Shown here piece by piece: positions 53,413 through 63,297 of a stretch of 64,000 nucleotides of DNA. The stretch is from Pseudomonas fluorescens. GTDB taxonomy: Bacteria; Pseudomonadota; Gammaproteobacteria; Pseudomonadales; Pseudomonadaceae. Positions within the stretch are counted from its first letter, which is position 1, and every line of letters starts with the position of its first letter. The position numbers and the translations under genes were made by a program. The stretch is from NCBI RefSeq assembly GCF_902497775.2, contig NZ_OZ024668.1, forward strand, positions 2,999,826-3,063,825, in the 5' to 3' direction. Below the pieces are notes generated by a model that worked only from the letters and a program-made list of their open reading frames with translations, was not told where the DNA came from and searched no databases.

Positions 53413-55572
53413 TCAGAAGTTGTAGGCAATCCCGGTGTAGGCGCCGAAGCCGTCACCCGGGTACAGCGACGCGGTGTCCTGGCCCTTGGCGTCGTAGCTG
53501 GGCACCAGAGCAGTGACGTAGTCCTTGTCGGTGAGGTTTTTCAGGTCCAGGTACACCTGCCAGGTCTTGTTCGGTGCGTCGTAGCCCAGGCGTGCGCCCC
53601 ACAGGGTGTAGGACGGTGCGTAGAAGCTGTTGGCGTAGTCCACCGCGGTGCTCGATGCCGAGCGCACGTTGACCCCGGCGTAGAAACCGTTGGCGTACTG
53701 GTAGAACAGCTCGCCCTGGTAGATGTGCTTGGGCAGGCCCGGCAGCTCGTTTTTGGCGAACAGCGGATCGTTGCGGTAGTGGAAGTCGTTGAGGGTGTAG
53801 GCCTGGCGCCAGCTCAGTACATCGCCGTTATCGCGCTGCCAGAGCTTGGTGGTCAGCCCCGCCTCGATGCCCTGGTGGATGGTCGGGCTGGCATTGGAAG
53901 TCGAGACCACGGCGGCCGAGGTGTTGGTGGCCGGGAGGATTTCGACGTTGAGCAGTTCGTCCTTGATCCAGGATTTGTACAGGGTCAGGCTGCCATCGAA
54001 GATGTCCGAGCGCCCGCGAATGCCCAGCTCCACGGTGTTGGCGCTTTGTGGCACCAGAGTCTTGGCGAAGTTGGTGGTCACCCCGGAGCCTGAACTGGAC
54101 CAGGAGCTGGGCGGGTCGATGGAGCGGCTGACGTTACCGAACACCTGCACATCCGGGGTCAGGTAGTAGCGCAGGCCGACCCGTGGCGCCAGTTTCCATT
54201 CCTGATAGCGGTAGTGGCTGGGGATGCCGCTGGTGTTGGGCCGGTCGCTGAAATTGACATCGACGTTGCGCTTGACCTCGATGGCCGAGAGGCCCGTGGA
54301 CAGGTACAGGTTGTCGGTCAGGCCGAGGTCGTTGCCCAGCGAGAACACATGGTCGAACGAGCCGTCGTACTCGACCTGCTTCTGCAACCTGCCCAGGTCC
54401 TTGTCACCGCTGTAAGTGCGCACCCCGGAGCGGATGTGCTGGGTGCTGCTCCAGCCGACGCTGGTGGTGCTCGGCAGGCCGAACAGCTGGTCGCTGCGGG
54501 TGTACTTGAGCGAGTAGTTGATGTCGCGCCAGTCCCAGTAGTTGGGGTTGACCGTGCTCTTCTTGCTGAGGATCTGCGGGTAGTTGTGATAGACCAGCCC
54601 GGCCACCAGGGTCGAGTCGTCGTCGAAGGTGTAGGTGGTCTTGCTGCCGACCCAGGTCGAGCCTTCCTTGGTCGAGTCGCCACGGGTGGCGCGGGTGCTG
54701 GGGTTGGTTTGCGAGGAGTTCTTCTTCAGTTGCGCCAGGGTCAACGCCCCGGAGTTTTCGTGGTATTCCTCGCGGTAGCGGATATACAGGCGGGTTTCCA
54801 GTTTCGGGTTGAAGCGGTAGCCGAAGTTGGTGACCACGCCCTTGGCCTTGGTGAAGGTGAAGTCCTGGTAACCGTCGCGCTTGGAGTTGTCGACGCTGAT
54901 GAAGTAGTCGGCGTTACCGGCCACGCCACCGGTGCTGAGGGTCTGCTTCTGCCAGCCGAAACTGCCGCCCTCGACCTTGATGCGGTTGCCGGGCGCGGTC
55001 AGCCCGGAGTTGGTAACGAAGTTGATTGCTCCGCCCAGGGACAAGGCGCCGTACTCGAAGGCGTTGGCGCCGCGCAGCACTTCGGTGTAGCTCAGGCCCT
55101 GGGTGTCGAGCAGCTCATAAGGCGTGCCGCCGGCGCCGGTCAGGGCCAGGCCGTCGAACAGAAACTTGGTGCCTTCGCGAAAGTAGCCCGGCGAGGTGTT
55201 GGCGCCCGAGCCACGGATGGAAATCTTGATCGCATCGTTACCGCCGGCAGCCTGGGCATACACCCCCGGCTGATAGGCCAGGGTGTCTTCCAGAGTGGCC
55301 GACCGGCCCTTCTCCACCTCGGCCTGCCGGACCAGCCCGGTACCGCCGGGGATTTCGTCCAGTTGCGCCTGCGCCGCTTGCACCGGGGTGGCTTTGGCCG
55401 CCTGGACGGTGACCGTCTCCAGGCGTTTTTCCGTCGGTGTGGCGTCTTCGGCCTGGGCCAATGGTGCCAGGCTCAACAGGGCTACGCCGACACCGGCGAG
55501 CTTCCAGTCCTTGCCTACTACTTTGGTCGAAGAATTCAATGTTAGCGATGTTGCCCGAGGCACGAAATTCAA
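53413..55572 (-). CDS. TonB-dependent outer-membrane receptor of the sulfur operon
   Basis: The 719-residue receptor starts at TTG 55572: GGTGGGGAG lies 7 bases ahead and the signal peptide follows (MNFVPRATSLTLNSSTKVVGKDWKLAGVGVALLSLAPLAQAEDA). The plug begins about 60 residues in (LDEIPGGTGLVRQAEVEKGRSATLEDTLAYQPGVYAQAAGGNDAIKISIRGSGANTSPG) and lacks an STN domain, so there is no FecIR-type signalling. The TYTEVLRGANAFEYGALSLGGAINFVTNSG block (sequence SYTEVLRGANAFE) is typical. The barrel ends GAYTGIAYNF. It heads the ten-gene operon, so it probably brings the sulfur compound across the outer membrane. Confidence 0.9.
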   Translation of the reverse strand: MNFVPRATSLTLNSSTKVVGKDWKLAGVGVALLSLAPLAQAEDATPTEKRLETVTVQAAKATPVQAAQAQLDEIPGGTGLVRQAEVEKGRSATLEDTLAYQPGVYAQAAGGNDAIKISIRGSGANTSPGYFREGTKFLFDGLALTGAGGTPYELLDTQGLSYTEVLRGANAFEYGALSLGGAINFVTNSGLTAPGNRIKVEGGSFGWQKQTLSTGGVAGNADYFISVDNSKRDGYQDFTFTKAKGVVTNFGYRFNPKLETRLYIRYREEYHENSGALTLAQLKKNSSQTNPSTRATRGDSTKEGSTWVGSKTTYTFDDDSTLVAGLVYHNYPQILSKKSTVNPNYWDWRDINYSLKYTRSDQLFGLPSTTSVGWSSTQHIRSGVRTYSGDKDLGRLQKQVEYDGSFDHVFSLGNDLGLTDNLYLSTGLSAIEVKRNVDVNFSDRPNTSGIPSHYRYQEWKLAPRVGLRYYLTPDVQVFGNVSRSIDPPSSWSSSGSGVTTNFAKTLVPQSANTVELGIRGRSDIFDGSLTLYKSWIKDELLNVEILPATNTSAAVVSTSNASPTIHQGIEAGLTTKLWQRDNGDVLSWRQAYTLNDFHYRNDPLFAKNELPGLPKHIYQGELFYQYANGFYAGVNVRSASSTAVDYANSFYAPSYTLWGARLGYDAPNKTWQVYLDLKNLTDKDYVTALVPSYDAKGQDTASLYPGDGFGAYTGIAYNF

Positions 55573-55998
55573 GGTCTTGCTCCCCACCTGATTAAAAAAT
55601 AGGCGAGTTTCTATTGGTATAGTCAATCTCGAAGGGAGCTGTTGCAGCGACCGTGCCAACCGGCAAAACCCTTGTATTACCTGCGTTTGAGCGCCTGCGG
55701 CGGTTTAAACAATTGTTCGAATTTCGGGTATCTGTCCAACTGCTGTTGCCTGGCGAACAGTTGATCAAGGTTGAGCCTTTGATAGATCCCGTCGATAGAC
55801 CTATCAACAAGGTCGATTAGTCCCACATTCCGTACGGGAATACACTAGCGCGCATACGTCCGCTTAAAACCCTGCGCCAGACAGGGACCTGCGACACACC
55901 GTGCTTCGACACCCCAGCCAACTGCGCTTGCGACGCCTTGTTGCCGGGCATGCCTATGCCCGCAGCTTTGTGCAGCCGATAAGAATGAGGAGATACCC
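55573..55998. other. Divergent promoter region, ~425 bp
   Basis: No gene is seen. The half next to the TonB receptor is AT-rich around 55591-55625 (ATTAAAAAATAGGCGAGTTT), as expected for a CysB-type sulfur promoter. The half next to fdoG has no clear operator by eye. GAGGAGATACCC precedes the fdoG start. Confidence 0.4.
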
Positions 55999-58900
55999 AT
56001 GGGACTTGGCAGACGACAGTTTTTCAAGCTGTGTACCGCCGGCGTCGCCACCGCCACCTGTGCGAGCCTGGGCTTTGCCCCGGGCGTGGCCCAGGCGACC
56101 CAGTCGCGCCAGTACAAGCTGCTGCGCGCCAAGGAAACCCGCAACAACTGCACCTATTGCTCGGTCGGTTGCGGGATTCTCATGTACAGCCTGGGCGACG
56201 GCGCCAAGAACGCCAAGGCGCGGATCTTCCATATCGAAGGCGATCCCGATCACCCGGTCAGCCGCGGCTCGCTGTGCCCCAAGGGCGCCGGCCTGGTCGA
56301 CTACGTGCACAGTGAACAGCGCCTGCTCTACCCCGAATACCGCGCGCCGGGCTCGGACAAATGGCAGCGCATCAGCTGGGACCACGCCATCGAGCGCATC
56401 GCCCGGCTGATGAAGGACGATCGCGACGCCAACTTCATCGAGAAGAACGCCAAGGGCACCACGGTCAACCGCTGGCTCAGTACCGGCATGCTCTGCTCGT
56501 CGGCGGCCAGCAGCGAAACCGGCTCGCTGGACCAGCGCTTCACCCGCGCCCTGGGTATTCTCGGCACCGACAGCCAGGCCCGGGTCTGCCACGCGCCGAC
56601 CGTTGCCGCGCTGGCGCCGACCTTCGGCCGTGGTGCGATGACCAACAACTGGGTCGACATCAAGAACGCCAACGTCGTGCTGATCATGGGCGGCAACCCG
56701 GCCGAGGCGCACCCGGTGGGCTTCAAATGGGTGATCGAGGCGAAGATCCGCAACGGCGCCAAGGTCATCGTCGTCGACCCGCGCTTCAACCGCAGCGCCG
56801 CGGTGGCCGACATCTACTCGCCGATCCGCGCCGGCTCCGACGTGACCTTCCTGATGGGCGTGGTCAACTATCTGATCAGCCACGACAAGATCCAGCACGA
56901 ATACGTGCGCCACTACACCAACGCCAGCCTCATCGTGCGCGAGGACTACCACTTCGACGACGGTCTGTTCAGTGGCTATGACGCCAAGAAGCGCAACTAC
57001 GACCGTAGCTCCTGGACCTACGAGCTCGACAGCAAGGGCTACGCCAAGCGCGACCTGACCCTGCAGCACCCGCGCTGCGTGTGGAACCTGCTCAAGGCCC
57101 ACGTCAGCCGCTACACCCCGGACATGGTGACTAACGTCTGCGGCACGCCCAAGGACGACTTCCTGCAGATCTGCGCGATCCTTGGCGAAACCAGCGCCCC
57201 GGACAAGACCGCGACCTTCCTCTACGCCCTGGGCTGGACCCACCACACCAACGGCGCGCAGATGATCCGTGGCTCGGGCATGATCCAGCTGCTTTTGGGC
57301 AACATCGGCATGGCCGGTGGCGGGGTCAACGCCCTGCGCGGCCACTCCAACATCCAGGGCTACACCGACCTGGGCCTGTTGTCGCTGCGCCTGCCCGGCT
57401 ACATGAACCTGCCGTCCGACGAGCAGACCACGCTGGCCACCTACCTCAAGCAGTCGACGCCGACGGCGCTGCTGGAGGACCAGGTCAACTACTACAAGCA
57501 CACGCCGAAATTCTTCATCAGCCTGATGAAAAGCCTCTGGGGCGACAAGGCCACCAAGGACAACGACTGGGGCTTCGACTGGTTGCCCAAGTGGGACGAC
57601 AGCTACGACGTGCTCAATTACAGCAACCGCATGTACGAGGGCAAGGTCAATGGCTACATCGCCCAGGGCTTCAACCCGGTGGCGGCCTTCCCGGACAAGA
57701 ACAAGGCCCAGGCGGCGCTGGCCAAGCTCAAGTTCCTGGTGATCATCGACCCGTTGGCCACCGAGACCTCCAGCTTCTGGCAGAACCACGGCGAGCAGCA
57801 CGACGTCGATACCGCAGCGATCCAGACCGAAGTGTTCCGCCTGCCCTCCTCGTGCTTTGCCGAGGAAGACGGCTCGATCGTCAACTCCGGGCGCTGGCTG
57901 CAATGGCACTGGGCGGGCGCGGCGCCACCGGGTGAAGCCTGGCATGACGGCAAGATCCTCGGCCACCTGTTCCTGAAGATCCGCGAGCTGTACGAAAAGG
58001 AAGGCGGCGCCAACCCGGCACCGATCCTCAACATGGCCTGGGACTACGCCGACCCGCTGGACCCCAAGCCGGAAGAAGTGGCCAAGGAGTCCAACGGCCG
58101 CGCCCTCGCCGATCTGCACGACGAGCAAGGCAACCTGATCCTGCGCAAGGGCCAGTTGCTCAATGACTTCTCGCAGCTGCGCGACGACGGCACGACCCAG
58201 TGCTTCAACTGGATCTTCGCCGGCTCCTGGACCGAACAAGGCAACCAGATGGCCCGTCGCGACAACGCCGACAGCGGTCTGGGTTGCACCCCGGGCTGGG
58301 CCTGGGCCTGGCCGCAGAACCGGCGCATCCTTTACAACCGCGCCTCGGCCGACCCGCAGGGCAAGCCGTGGGACCCGAAACGCAAGCTGATCGGCTGGGA
58401 CGGCGTGCGCTGGAGCGGCGTCGACGTGCCGGACTTTGCCATCACCGCCGCCCCCGGTGGCAAGGTCAACCCGTTCATCATGCTGCCTGAAGGCCTGGGC
58501 CGGCTGTTCTCAGCCGGCGCCATGAACGACGGGCCGTTCCCCGAGCACTACGAGCCCACCGAAAGCCCGCTGGCGAGCAACCCGCTGCACCCGAACGTGA
58601 CCTACAGCCCGACCGCGCGGCTGTATGAAAGCGACCGCCAACGCATGGGCAAGCGCGAAGAGTTCCCCTACGTGGCGACCACCTACTCGATTACCGAGTT
58701 GTTCCGTCACTGGACCAAGCACGCCCGGCTGAACGCCATCGTCCAGCCCGAGCAGTTCATCGAGATCGGCGAGAAGCTGGCTGCCGACAAGGGCATCGTT
58801 CAGGGCGACATGGTCAAGGTCAGCACCAAGCGTGGCTACATCAAGGCCAAGGCGGTGGTGACCAAGCGCATCCGCCGCCTGGCCGTCGATGGCCAGGATG

Positions 58901-59049
58901 TCGACACCATCGGCATTCCCTGCCACTGGGGTTACGAGGGCAGCACGCGCAAGGGCTTCCTGGCCAACACCCTGACCCCGGGCATTGGCGAGTCGAACAC
59001 CCATACGCCGGAGTACAAGGCGTTTCTCGTGAACATTGAAAAGGTCTGA
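55999..59049 (+). CDS. fdoG: Formate dehydrogenase, catalytic subunit (Cys form)
   Basis: This 1016-residue periplasmic molybdenum enzyme oxidises formate to CO2. It has a twin-arginine signal (GRRQFFK at 4-10), the [4Fe-4S] ligands C51, C54, C58 and C93, and molybdopterin-binding regions ([61 protein letters not shown]). The metal ligand position is Cys197 (QARVCHAPT), codon TGC at 56587-56589, where E. coli FdnG/FdoG have selenocysteine. The whole gene is therefore read without recoding. It is first in fdoGHI-fdhE, 11 bp before the beta subunit. Confidence 0.95.
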   Translation: MGLGRRQFFKLCTAGVATATCASLGFAPGVAQATQSRQYKLLRAKETRNNCTYCSVGCGILMYSLGDGAKNAKARIFHIEGDPDHPVSRGSLCPKGAGLVDYVHSEQRLLYPEYRAPGSDKWQRISWDHAIERIARLMKDDRDANFIEKNAKGTTVNRWLSTGMLCSSAASSETGSLDQRFTRALGILGTDSQARVCHAPTVAALAPTFGRGAMTNNWVDIKNANVVLIMGGNPAEAHPVGFKWVIEAKIRNGAKVIVVDPRFNRSAAVADIYSPIRAGSDVTFLMGVVNYLISHDKIQHEYVRHYTNASLIVREDYHFDDGLFSGYDAKKRNYDRSSWTYELDSKGYAKRDLTLQHPRCVWNLLKAHVSRYTPDMVTNVCGTPKDDFLQICAILGETSAPDKTATFLYALGWTHHTNGAQMIRGSGMIQLLLGNIGMAGGGVNALRGHSNIQGYTDLGLLSLRLPGYMNLPSDEQTTLATYLKQSTPTALLEDQVNYYKHTPKFFISLMKSLWGDKATKDNDWGFDWLPKWDDSYDVLNYSNRMYEGKVNGYIAQGFNPVAAFPDKNKAQAALAKLKFLVIIDPLATETSSFWQNHGEQHDVDTAAIQTEVFRLPSSCFAEEDGSIVNSGRWLQWHWAGAAPPGEAWHDGKILGHLFLKIRELYEKEGGANPAPILNMAWDYADPLDPKPEEVAKESNGRALADLHDEQGNLILRKGQLLNDFSQLRDDGTTQCFNWIFAGSWTEQGNQMARRDNADSGLGCTPGWAWAWPQNRRILYNRASADPQGKPWDPKRKLIGWDGVRWSGVDVPDFAITAAPGGKVNPFIMLPEGLGRLFSAGAMNDGPFPEHYEPTESPLASNPLHPNVTYSPTARLYESDRQRMGKREEFPYVATTYSITELFRHWTKHARLNAIVQPEQFIEIGEKLAADKGIVQGDMVKVSTKRGYIKAKAVVTKRIRRLAVDGQDVDTIGIPCHWGYEGSTRKGFLANTLTPGIGESNTHTPEYKAFLVNIEKV

Positions 59050-59060
59050 GGGCGAAAACC

Positions 59061-59957
59061 ATGTCCATGCAATCCCAAGACATCGTCCGCCGCTCAGCCA
59101 CCAACGTGCTGACCCCGGCGCCGCACACCCGCGATCACCAGGCCGAAGTGGCCAAGCTGATCGACGTGAGCATCTGCATCGGCTGCAAGGCCTGCCAGGT
59201 GGCATGCAACGAATGGAACGACCTGCGCGACGAGGTCGGCCACAACGTTGGCGTGTACGACAACCCGGCCGACCTCTCGGCCGAAACCTGGACGCTGATG
59301 CGCTTCGATGAAGTCGAAGACGAAAGCGGCAAACTCGAATGGCTGATCCGCAAGGACGGCTGCATGCACTGCGCCGACCCCGGCTGCCTGAAAGCCTGCC
59401 CGCAACCGGGGGCGATCATCCAGTACGCCAACGGCATCGTCGATTTCCAGTCCGAGCACTGCATTGGCTGCGGCTACTGCATCGCCGGCTGCCCGTTCGA
59501 TGTGCCGCGCATCAGCAAAAAGGACAACAAGGCCTACAAGTGCACGCTGTGCGTCGACCGCGTGTCGGTCGGCCAGGAGCCGGCCTGCGTCAAGACCTGC
59601 CCGACCGGAGCGATCAACTTCGGCAGCAAAGAAGACATGCTGCACCAGGCCAGCGAGCGGGTCACCGAGCTGCAGGGCCGCGGCTTTGCCGGCGCCGGCA
59701 TCTATGACCCGCAGGGCGTCGGCGGCACCCACGTGGTCTACGTGCTGCAGCACGCCGACAAGCCGCAGCTGTACCACAAGCTGCCCACCGACCCGCGCAT
59801 CAGCAACGCCATCCAGGGCTGGAAAGGCTGGATGAAACCGGTGGCTGCGGCGGCGTTCTTCGCCACCCTGGCCGGCACCCTGTTCCACTACATCGGCGTC
59901 GGCCCCAACGAAGTCGATGAACAGGACCAGAAGATCGAAGAGGATACCCACGCATGA
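59061..59957 (+). CDS. fdoH: Formate dehydrogenase, iron-sulfur subunit
   Basis: This 298-residue electron-transfer subunit has four [4Fe-4S] clusters: [44 protein letters not shown] and [27 protein letters not shown]-terminal membrane anchor is at about 262-282 ([25 protein letters not shown]). It carries electrons from the catalytic subunit to the cytochrome b subunit. The stop overlaps the fdoI start (ATGA). Confidence 0.95.
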   Translation: MSMQSQDIVRRSATNVLTPAPHTRDHQAEVAKLIDVSICIGCKACQVACNEWNDLRDEVGHNVGVYDNPADLSAETWTLMRFDEVEDESGKLEWLIRKDGCMHCADPGCLKACPQPGAIIQYANGIVDFQSEHCIGCGYCIAGCPFDVPRISKKDNKAYKCTLCVDRVSVGQEPACVKTCPTGAINFGSKEDMLHQASERVTELQGRGFAGAGIYDPQGVGGTHVVYVLQHADKPQLYHKLPTDPRISNAIQGWKGWMKPVAAAAFFATLAGTLFHYIGVGPNEVDEQDQKIEEDTHA

Positions 59958-60601
59958 ACAAGGACAAACTGATCCTGCGCACGCGCTTCATCGAGCGCGC
60001 CAGCCACTGGTTCATGGTGATCTGCTTCTTCGCCGTGGCACTGTCGGGGCTGTCGTGGTTCTTCCCCTCGCTCAACGGCCTCAATGCGGTGTTCGGCACC
60101 CCGCAGCTGGCGCGCATCCTCCACCCGTTTTTCGGCGTGGTGGTGTTTTTGCTGCTGATGTTCCTGTTCGTGCGCTTCGTGCGCTACAACCTGCCGGAAC
60201 GCGAAGACCTGCAGTGGTTCAAGAACGTCAAGCAAGTGCTGGCCGGCAAGCATGAGCCGGCGCTGAACATCGGCAAGTACAACGCCGGGCAGAAGATCCT
60301 GTTCTGGGGAATCATGGGCCTGATCAGCCTGCTGCTGCTCAGTGGCGTGGTGATCTGGCGGCCGTACTTCGCGCCGCTGTTCAGCATCCCGACCATTCGC
60401 ATCGGCTTGCTGGTGCATGCGCTGGCCGGCATCAGCCTGATTCTGCTGATCATCGGCCACGCCTACCTGGCGTTCTGGGTCAAGGGCTCAATCCGCGGCA
60501 TGGTCACCGGCTACGTCAGCCGCAGCTGGGCCAAGACCCACCACGACCGCTGGTACCGTCAGCTGAACAACAAGCAGGGCAAGGCCGGGAGCGATAAATG
60601 A
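59954..60601 (+). CDS. fdoI: Formate dehydrogenase, cytochrome b556 subunit
   Basis: This 215-residue protein has four membrane helices and passes electrons to quinone. Heme-ligand His residues lie in [50 protein letters not shown] and [52 protein letters not shown]. The last segment is the family's hallmark. It overlaps both neighbours by four bases (ATGA). Confidence 0.95.
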   Translation: MNKDKLILRTRFIERASHWFMVICFFAVALSGLSWFFPSLNGLNAVFGTPQLARILHPFFGVVVFLLLMFLFVRFVRYNLPEREDLQWFKNVKQVLAGKHEPALNIGKYNAGQKILFWGIMGLISLLLLSGVVIWRPYFAPLFSIPTIRIGLLVHALAGISLILLIIGHAYLAFWVKGSIRGMVTGYVSRSWAKTHHDRWYRQLNNKQGKAGSDK

Positions 60602-61509
60602 ACAGCATCCAGATGACCCCGGTGCAGACGCCCAGCGGTGGCGTCAACGAGATCGTCGCGGTGCTGCTGCCGTCGCTCAAGGAACGTTACCGCAAACGCG
60701 CGGCGCGCCTGCGCCAGTTGGCCGACGGCCATGCCATGGGCGATTACCTGGGCTTGTGTGCCAACATCGCCGAGACGCAGCAGCAGTTGCTTGCAAGCCT
60801 GCCGTTGCCTGAAATGCAGGCGTCCGGGCTGGCTGCGCGCCTGGCCGATGGCCGGGCGCCACTGGCCAGCGGCGAGTACCCGCGCCACGCTTACTGGCAG
60901 CAGTTGCTCGGCGCCTTGATTGATGCGCTGTACAACGACGCCACGCCGGTGGTGTGCAGCACTCTGGACGCCTTGCGCGGCTACTCGCCAGCGCAACTGG
61001 AAGAACGCGCCTGCGCCTTGCTTGCCGGTGATTATGACCAGGTCGACAGCGGCCAGGCGCTGTTCCTCTGGGCCGCGCTGTCACTGTACTTCACCCAGCT
61101 GGCCAATGCCCTGCCGGCCTCGGCCAAGGCCGCCCTGGGCGAACAGCGCCAGCATTGCCCGGTGTGCGCCAGCGCGCCGGTGGCCAGCGTGATCATGACC
61201 GGCGCCCAGGCCGGCCTGCGTTACCTGCATTGCAGCCTGTGCGAAAGCCGCTGGCACATGGTTCGGGTAAAATGCAGCAACTGCGAAGCCACCGGCGCCC
61301 TGGACTACTGGTCCCTGGAGCGTCAGGATGCCGCGATCAAGGCCGAGAGCTGCAACGACTGTCACAGCTACCTGAAAGTGCTGTACCCGGAAAAGGACCG
61401 CGACCAGGAAGTACTGGCCGATGACCTGGCCTCCCTGGCGCTGGACGCCGAAGTGGAGCGCGAAGGGTATGGGCGTAGTGGTGTCAGCCCGTTTTTGTTT
61501 CCCGGCTGA
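60598..61509 (+). CDS. fdhE: Formate dehydrogenase accessory protein FdhE
   Basis: The 303-residue cytoplasmic protein is needed for maturation of Tat-exported formate dehydrogenase. Four CxxC pairs are visible (CPVC near 187, CSLC near 213, CSNC near 225 and CNDC near 252), as in rubredoxin-like FdhE domains. Its start overlaps the fdoI stop. After it the operon ends at a REP hairpin; selA and selB do not follow, in line with the Cys-type catalytic subunit. Confidence 0.93.
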   Translation: MNSIQMTPVQTPSGGVNEIVAVLLPSLKERYRKRAARLRQLADGHAMGDYLGLCANIAETQQQLLASLPLPEMQASGLAARLADGRAPLASGEYPRHAYWQQLLGALIDALYNDATPVVCSTLDALRGYSPAQLEERACALLAGDYDQVDSGQALFLWAALSLYFTQLANALPASAKAALGEQRQHCPVCASAPVASVIMTGAQAGLRYLHCSLCESRWHMVRVKCSNCEATGALDYWSLERQDAAIKAESCNDCHSYLKVLYPEKDRDQEVLADDLASLALDAEVEREGYGRSGVSPFLFPG

Positions 61510-61517
61510 TAAAGCGA

Positions 61518-61570
61518 TCGCGGGGCAAGCCCGCTCCCACAGACCTTGTAGGAGCGGGCTTGCCCCGCGA
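61518..61570. repeat. REP hairpin
   Basis: The arms TCGCGGGGCAAGCCCGCTCC and its complement surround a short loop. It is nearly identical to the element at 7037 and follows fdhE by 9 bp, so it may end the fdo transcript. Confidence 0.9.
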
Positions 61571-61604
61571 TGCCCCCCTTTTCATCCCACACCCGGAACC
61601 CCCA

Positions 61605-61832
61605 ATGGGCATCAAGAAATCTTCCGCCGAACTCAAGCGCGACCTCAAAGCCGTCGCCAGCAACCTGGAGCGCACCGCCGGTGAAATCAGCAAACTGGCC
61701 GAGCGCATCGATGGCGTTGATGTGGTTGCCGTGCTGCACCTGATGAACCGCCTGTACAAAGACTCCGACAAACTCAAGGCCTATGCCGACGAGATCAAGG
61801 TCGGGCGCATCGTGCGCAGCAAGGCTGAGTAA
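61605..61832 (+). CDS. Small helical hypothetical protein, 75 residues
   Basis: The product (MGIKKSSAELKRDLKAVASNLERTAGEISKLAERIDGVDVVAVLHLMNRLYKDSDKLKAYADEIKVGRIVRSKAE) is probably all helix with a short coiled coil and many Lys/Glu residues. ATG 61605 has only GGAACC weakly ahead. Codon use is native and the frame is well kept. I have no function to offer. Its stop abuts that of the convergent RES gene with no gap. Confidence 0.68.
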   Translation: MGIKKSSAELKRDLKAVASNLERTAGEISKLAERIDGVDVVAVLHLMNRLYKDSDKLKAYADEIKVGRIVRSKAE

Positions 61833-62483
61833 TCAGCCCATGCGCCCGGCAACCAGCAGCACACCGATTTGCTCGGCCAGTTGCAACAGCTCGGCGTAAG
61901 CGCCGCTGTCCTGCAGCACGCTGCGCGATTCGCCCTGGGGCTTGAGCGCCCTGGCCGCGACACGATCGCCAAACAGCATCAACGCCCGCGCGCTGTCATC
62001 CTGCCGTGAAGTCCAGCACAGGCCCTGCACCTCGGGGTTCTGCCGGTAGATCGCCTCGGCCCACAGGCGGGTCTGCGGGTACTGGTCCTTCTCGGTGTCG
62101 ATCAACTGGTTGCGCGGCACGCCGAGCTTGCGCAGCGCCTTGCTGCCCAGGTCGACCAGCAGCAAGTCCTCGCCACTGTGCAGCACCGAGTGCAAGTGCC
62201 CGTGCAACTTGCCCTTGTCGTAAGTCTTGAGCCCGACAGCAAAGGGCACGTCGTGAAACACCGTTTCCATCGCTGCACAGTCGAAGCTGGTGCCGCCGTA
62301 CAAGGTCGGGATCGGCTGGCCACGGGCATCCCTGATCGGACTGAAACGGGCATTGCCCTTGAGCCCGGGGTTGAACTGGCCGGGACCGTACAGATCCAGG
62401 TGCACACGATGGATCGGCGTGCCCTTCGCCCAGCTCAGGGTCGACAGCTGCAACACACCGGCAGGCGCCGGCGTATCAACCAT
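61833..62483 (-). CDS. RES-domain toxin-like protein
   Basis: The 216-residue protein has a RES domain, the fold of NAD+-consuming toxins. Expected active-site residues are R26 (GTPIHRVH), R46 (NARFSPI), Y62 and E73 (TLYGGTSFDCAAMETVFHDV). RES toxins paired with Xre antitoxins are usually about 150-160 residues, so it is longer, with an extra C-terminal part. ATG 62483 lies inside the upstream gene's end (8-bp overlap), as in toxin-antitoxin pairs. An enzyme role outside toxicity is also possible. Confidence 0.85.
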   Translation of the reverse strand: MVDTPAPAGVLQLSTLSWAKGTPIHRVHLDLYGPGQFNPGLKGNARFSPIRDARGQPIPTLYGGTSFDCAAMETVFHDVPFAVGLKTYDKGKLHGHLHSVLHSGEDLLLVDLGSKALRKLGVPRNQLIDTEKDQYPQTRLWAEAIYRQNPEVQGLCWTSRQDDSARALMLFGDRVAARALKPQGESRSVLQDSGAYAELLQLAEQIGVLLVAGRMG

Positions 62484-63144
62484 GAGCGACGCCCTGCAGT
62501 TCGTCTTCGGCGGCGGCCAGCACCTGCTCCGGCGCGCTGACGAGCAGATCGAGCGGGCGCTTGCCGGCGAGGAAGCTGTTGGCCGACATGAACCAGTAGG
62601 CCAGGCCCCAGCTGTCCTTGGCCCCGGCAAAGCGCGCCAGCACCGGCGCCATGGCCTTGAGCGGCCGGTACGCGGCGTCCAGGCCATAGGCCGGGAAGTA
62701 ATCGACGCCATGGTGGCGCAGGGCAAAGATCGCCCCTTCGCGCTTCCACTTGTTCGGCTGGGCGCTGGGGTTGCTCAGGCTGAAGCCGGCCAGCCCGGCG
62801 ATCTGCGCCGCAGTCAGCCAGTCGCCACTCTCCAGCACCGCCGTGCGCGCCTGGGCCAGCATCGCTGCCTCCTTGAGCGCATTGGGGGTTGGCGGCGCCT
62901 TGGGCACCAGGGCTTCGACGATGGATTCGAGGGTTTGCTGCTGTTGCCGGCCGACCAGGCTTTTGACGAACTCGGCGACGCTGGCAAAGGTCGCGGCAAT
63001 GGCATCGGCCTCACCGGGGCTGGCATCGGCCAGGGCCACGGCCACCACGTGCTCGGCCTGTTGGCGGCTCAGGCGCTTGCGCACATCCTTCGGCGAACCG
63101 GCCAGGGCGGCAACCGCCGGGCGCTGATCCTGGGTTCGGCTCAT
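62476..63144 (-). CDS. Atypical antitoxin-like partner of the RES protein
   Basis: The 222-residue protein has a helical N-terminal half without a known domain. A possible helix-turn-helix lies at about 108-140 (SGDWLTAAQIAGLAGFSLSNPSAQPNKWKREGAIFALRHHG). The C-terminal segment at about 185-215 (WFMSANSFLAGKRPLDLLVSAPEQVLAAAEDE) resembles the MbcA/ParS/Xre C-terminal domain that blocks RES active sites. Known Xre-RES antitoxins are shorter (about 120-150 residues). It is upstream of and overlaps the toxin gene by 8 bp, and an inverted repeat lies in its promoter, which supports autoregulation. The pairing is inferred. Confidence 0.72.
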   Translation of the reverse strand: MSRTQDQRPAVAALAGSPKDVRKRLSRQQAEHVVAVALADASPGEADAIAATFASVAEFVKSLVGRQQQQTLESIVEALVPKAPPTPNALKEAAMLAQARTAVLESGDWLTAAQIAGLAGFSLSNPSAQPNKWKREGAIFALRHHGVDYFPAYGLDAAYRPLKAMAPVLARFAGAKDSWGLAYWFMSANSFLAGKRPLDLLVSAPEQVLAAAEDELQGVAHG

Positions 63145-63164
63145 GGGACCTCCCGATGATTAGA

Positions 63165-63193
63165 CTGGATATCTTGAATTTATAGTAATCCAG
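63165..63193. promoter_or_regulatory. Inverted repeat CTGGAT...ATCCAG in the RES operon promoter
   Basis: Perfect 6-bp arms at 63165-63170 and 63188-63193 surround an AT-rich 17-bp centre that contains TATAAA on the minus strand. It lies 21-49 bp before the antitoxin-like start, where an autoregulatory operator would be expected. Confidence 0.45.
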
Positions 63194-63297
63194 ATAATCC
63201 CGCATCACCAGCCAGGCGCCGACGATTGGCGAGCAAAACCGCGCAGGGGTCTTACACTTCAATGCACAGCCGCAACAAGTACCGAGGAGCGCCTGCG

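Noticed and set aside
56584..56592. Selenocysteine codon in fdoG
   Set aside because: The codon reads TGC; there is no in-frame TGA and no need for a SECIS element.
55954..58239. 761-codon minus-strand ORF opposite fdoG
   Set aside because: Antisense shadow of a strongly conserved gene, with no recognisable family content or ribosome site.
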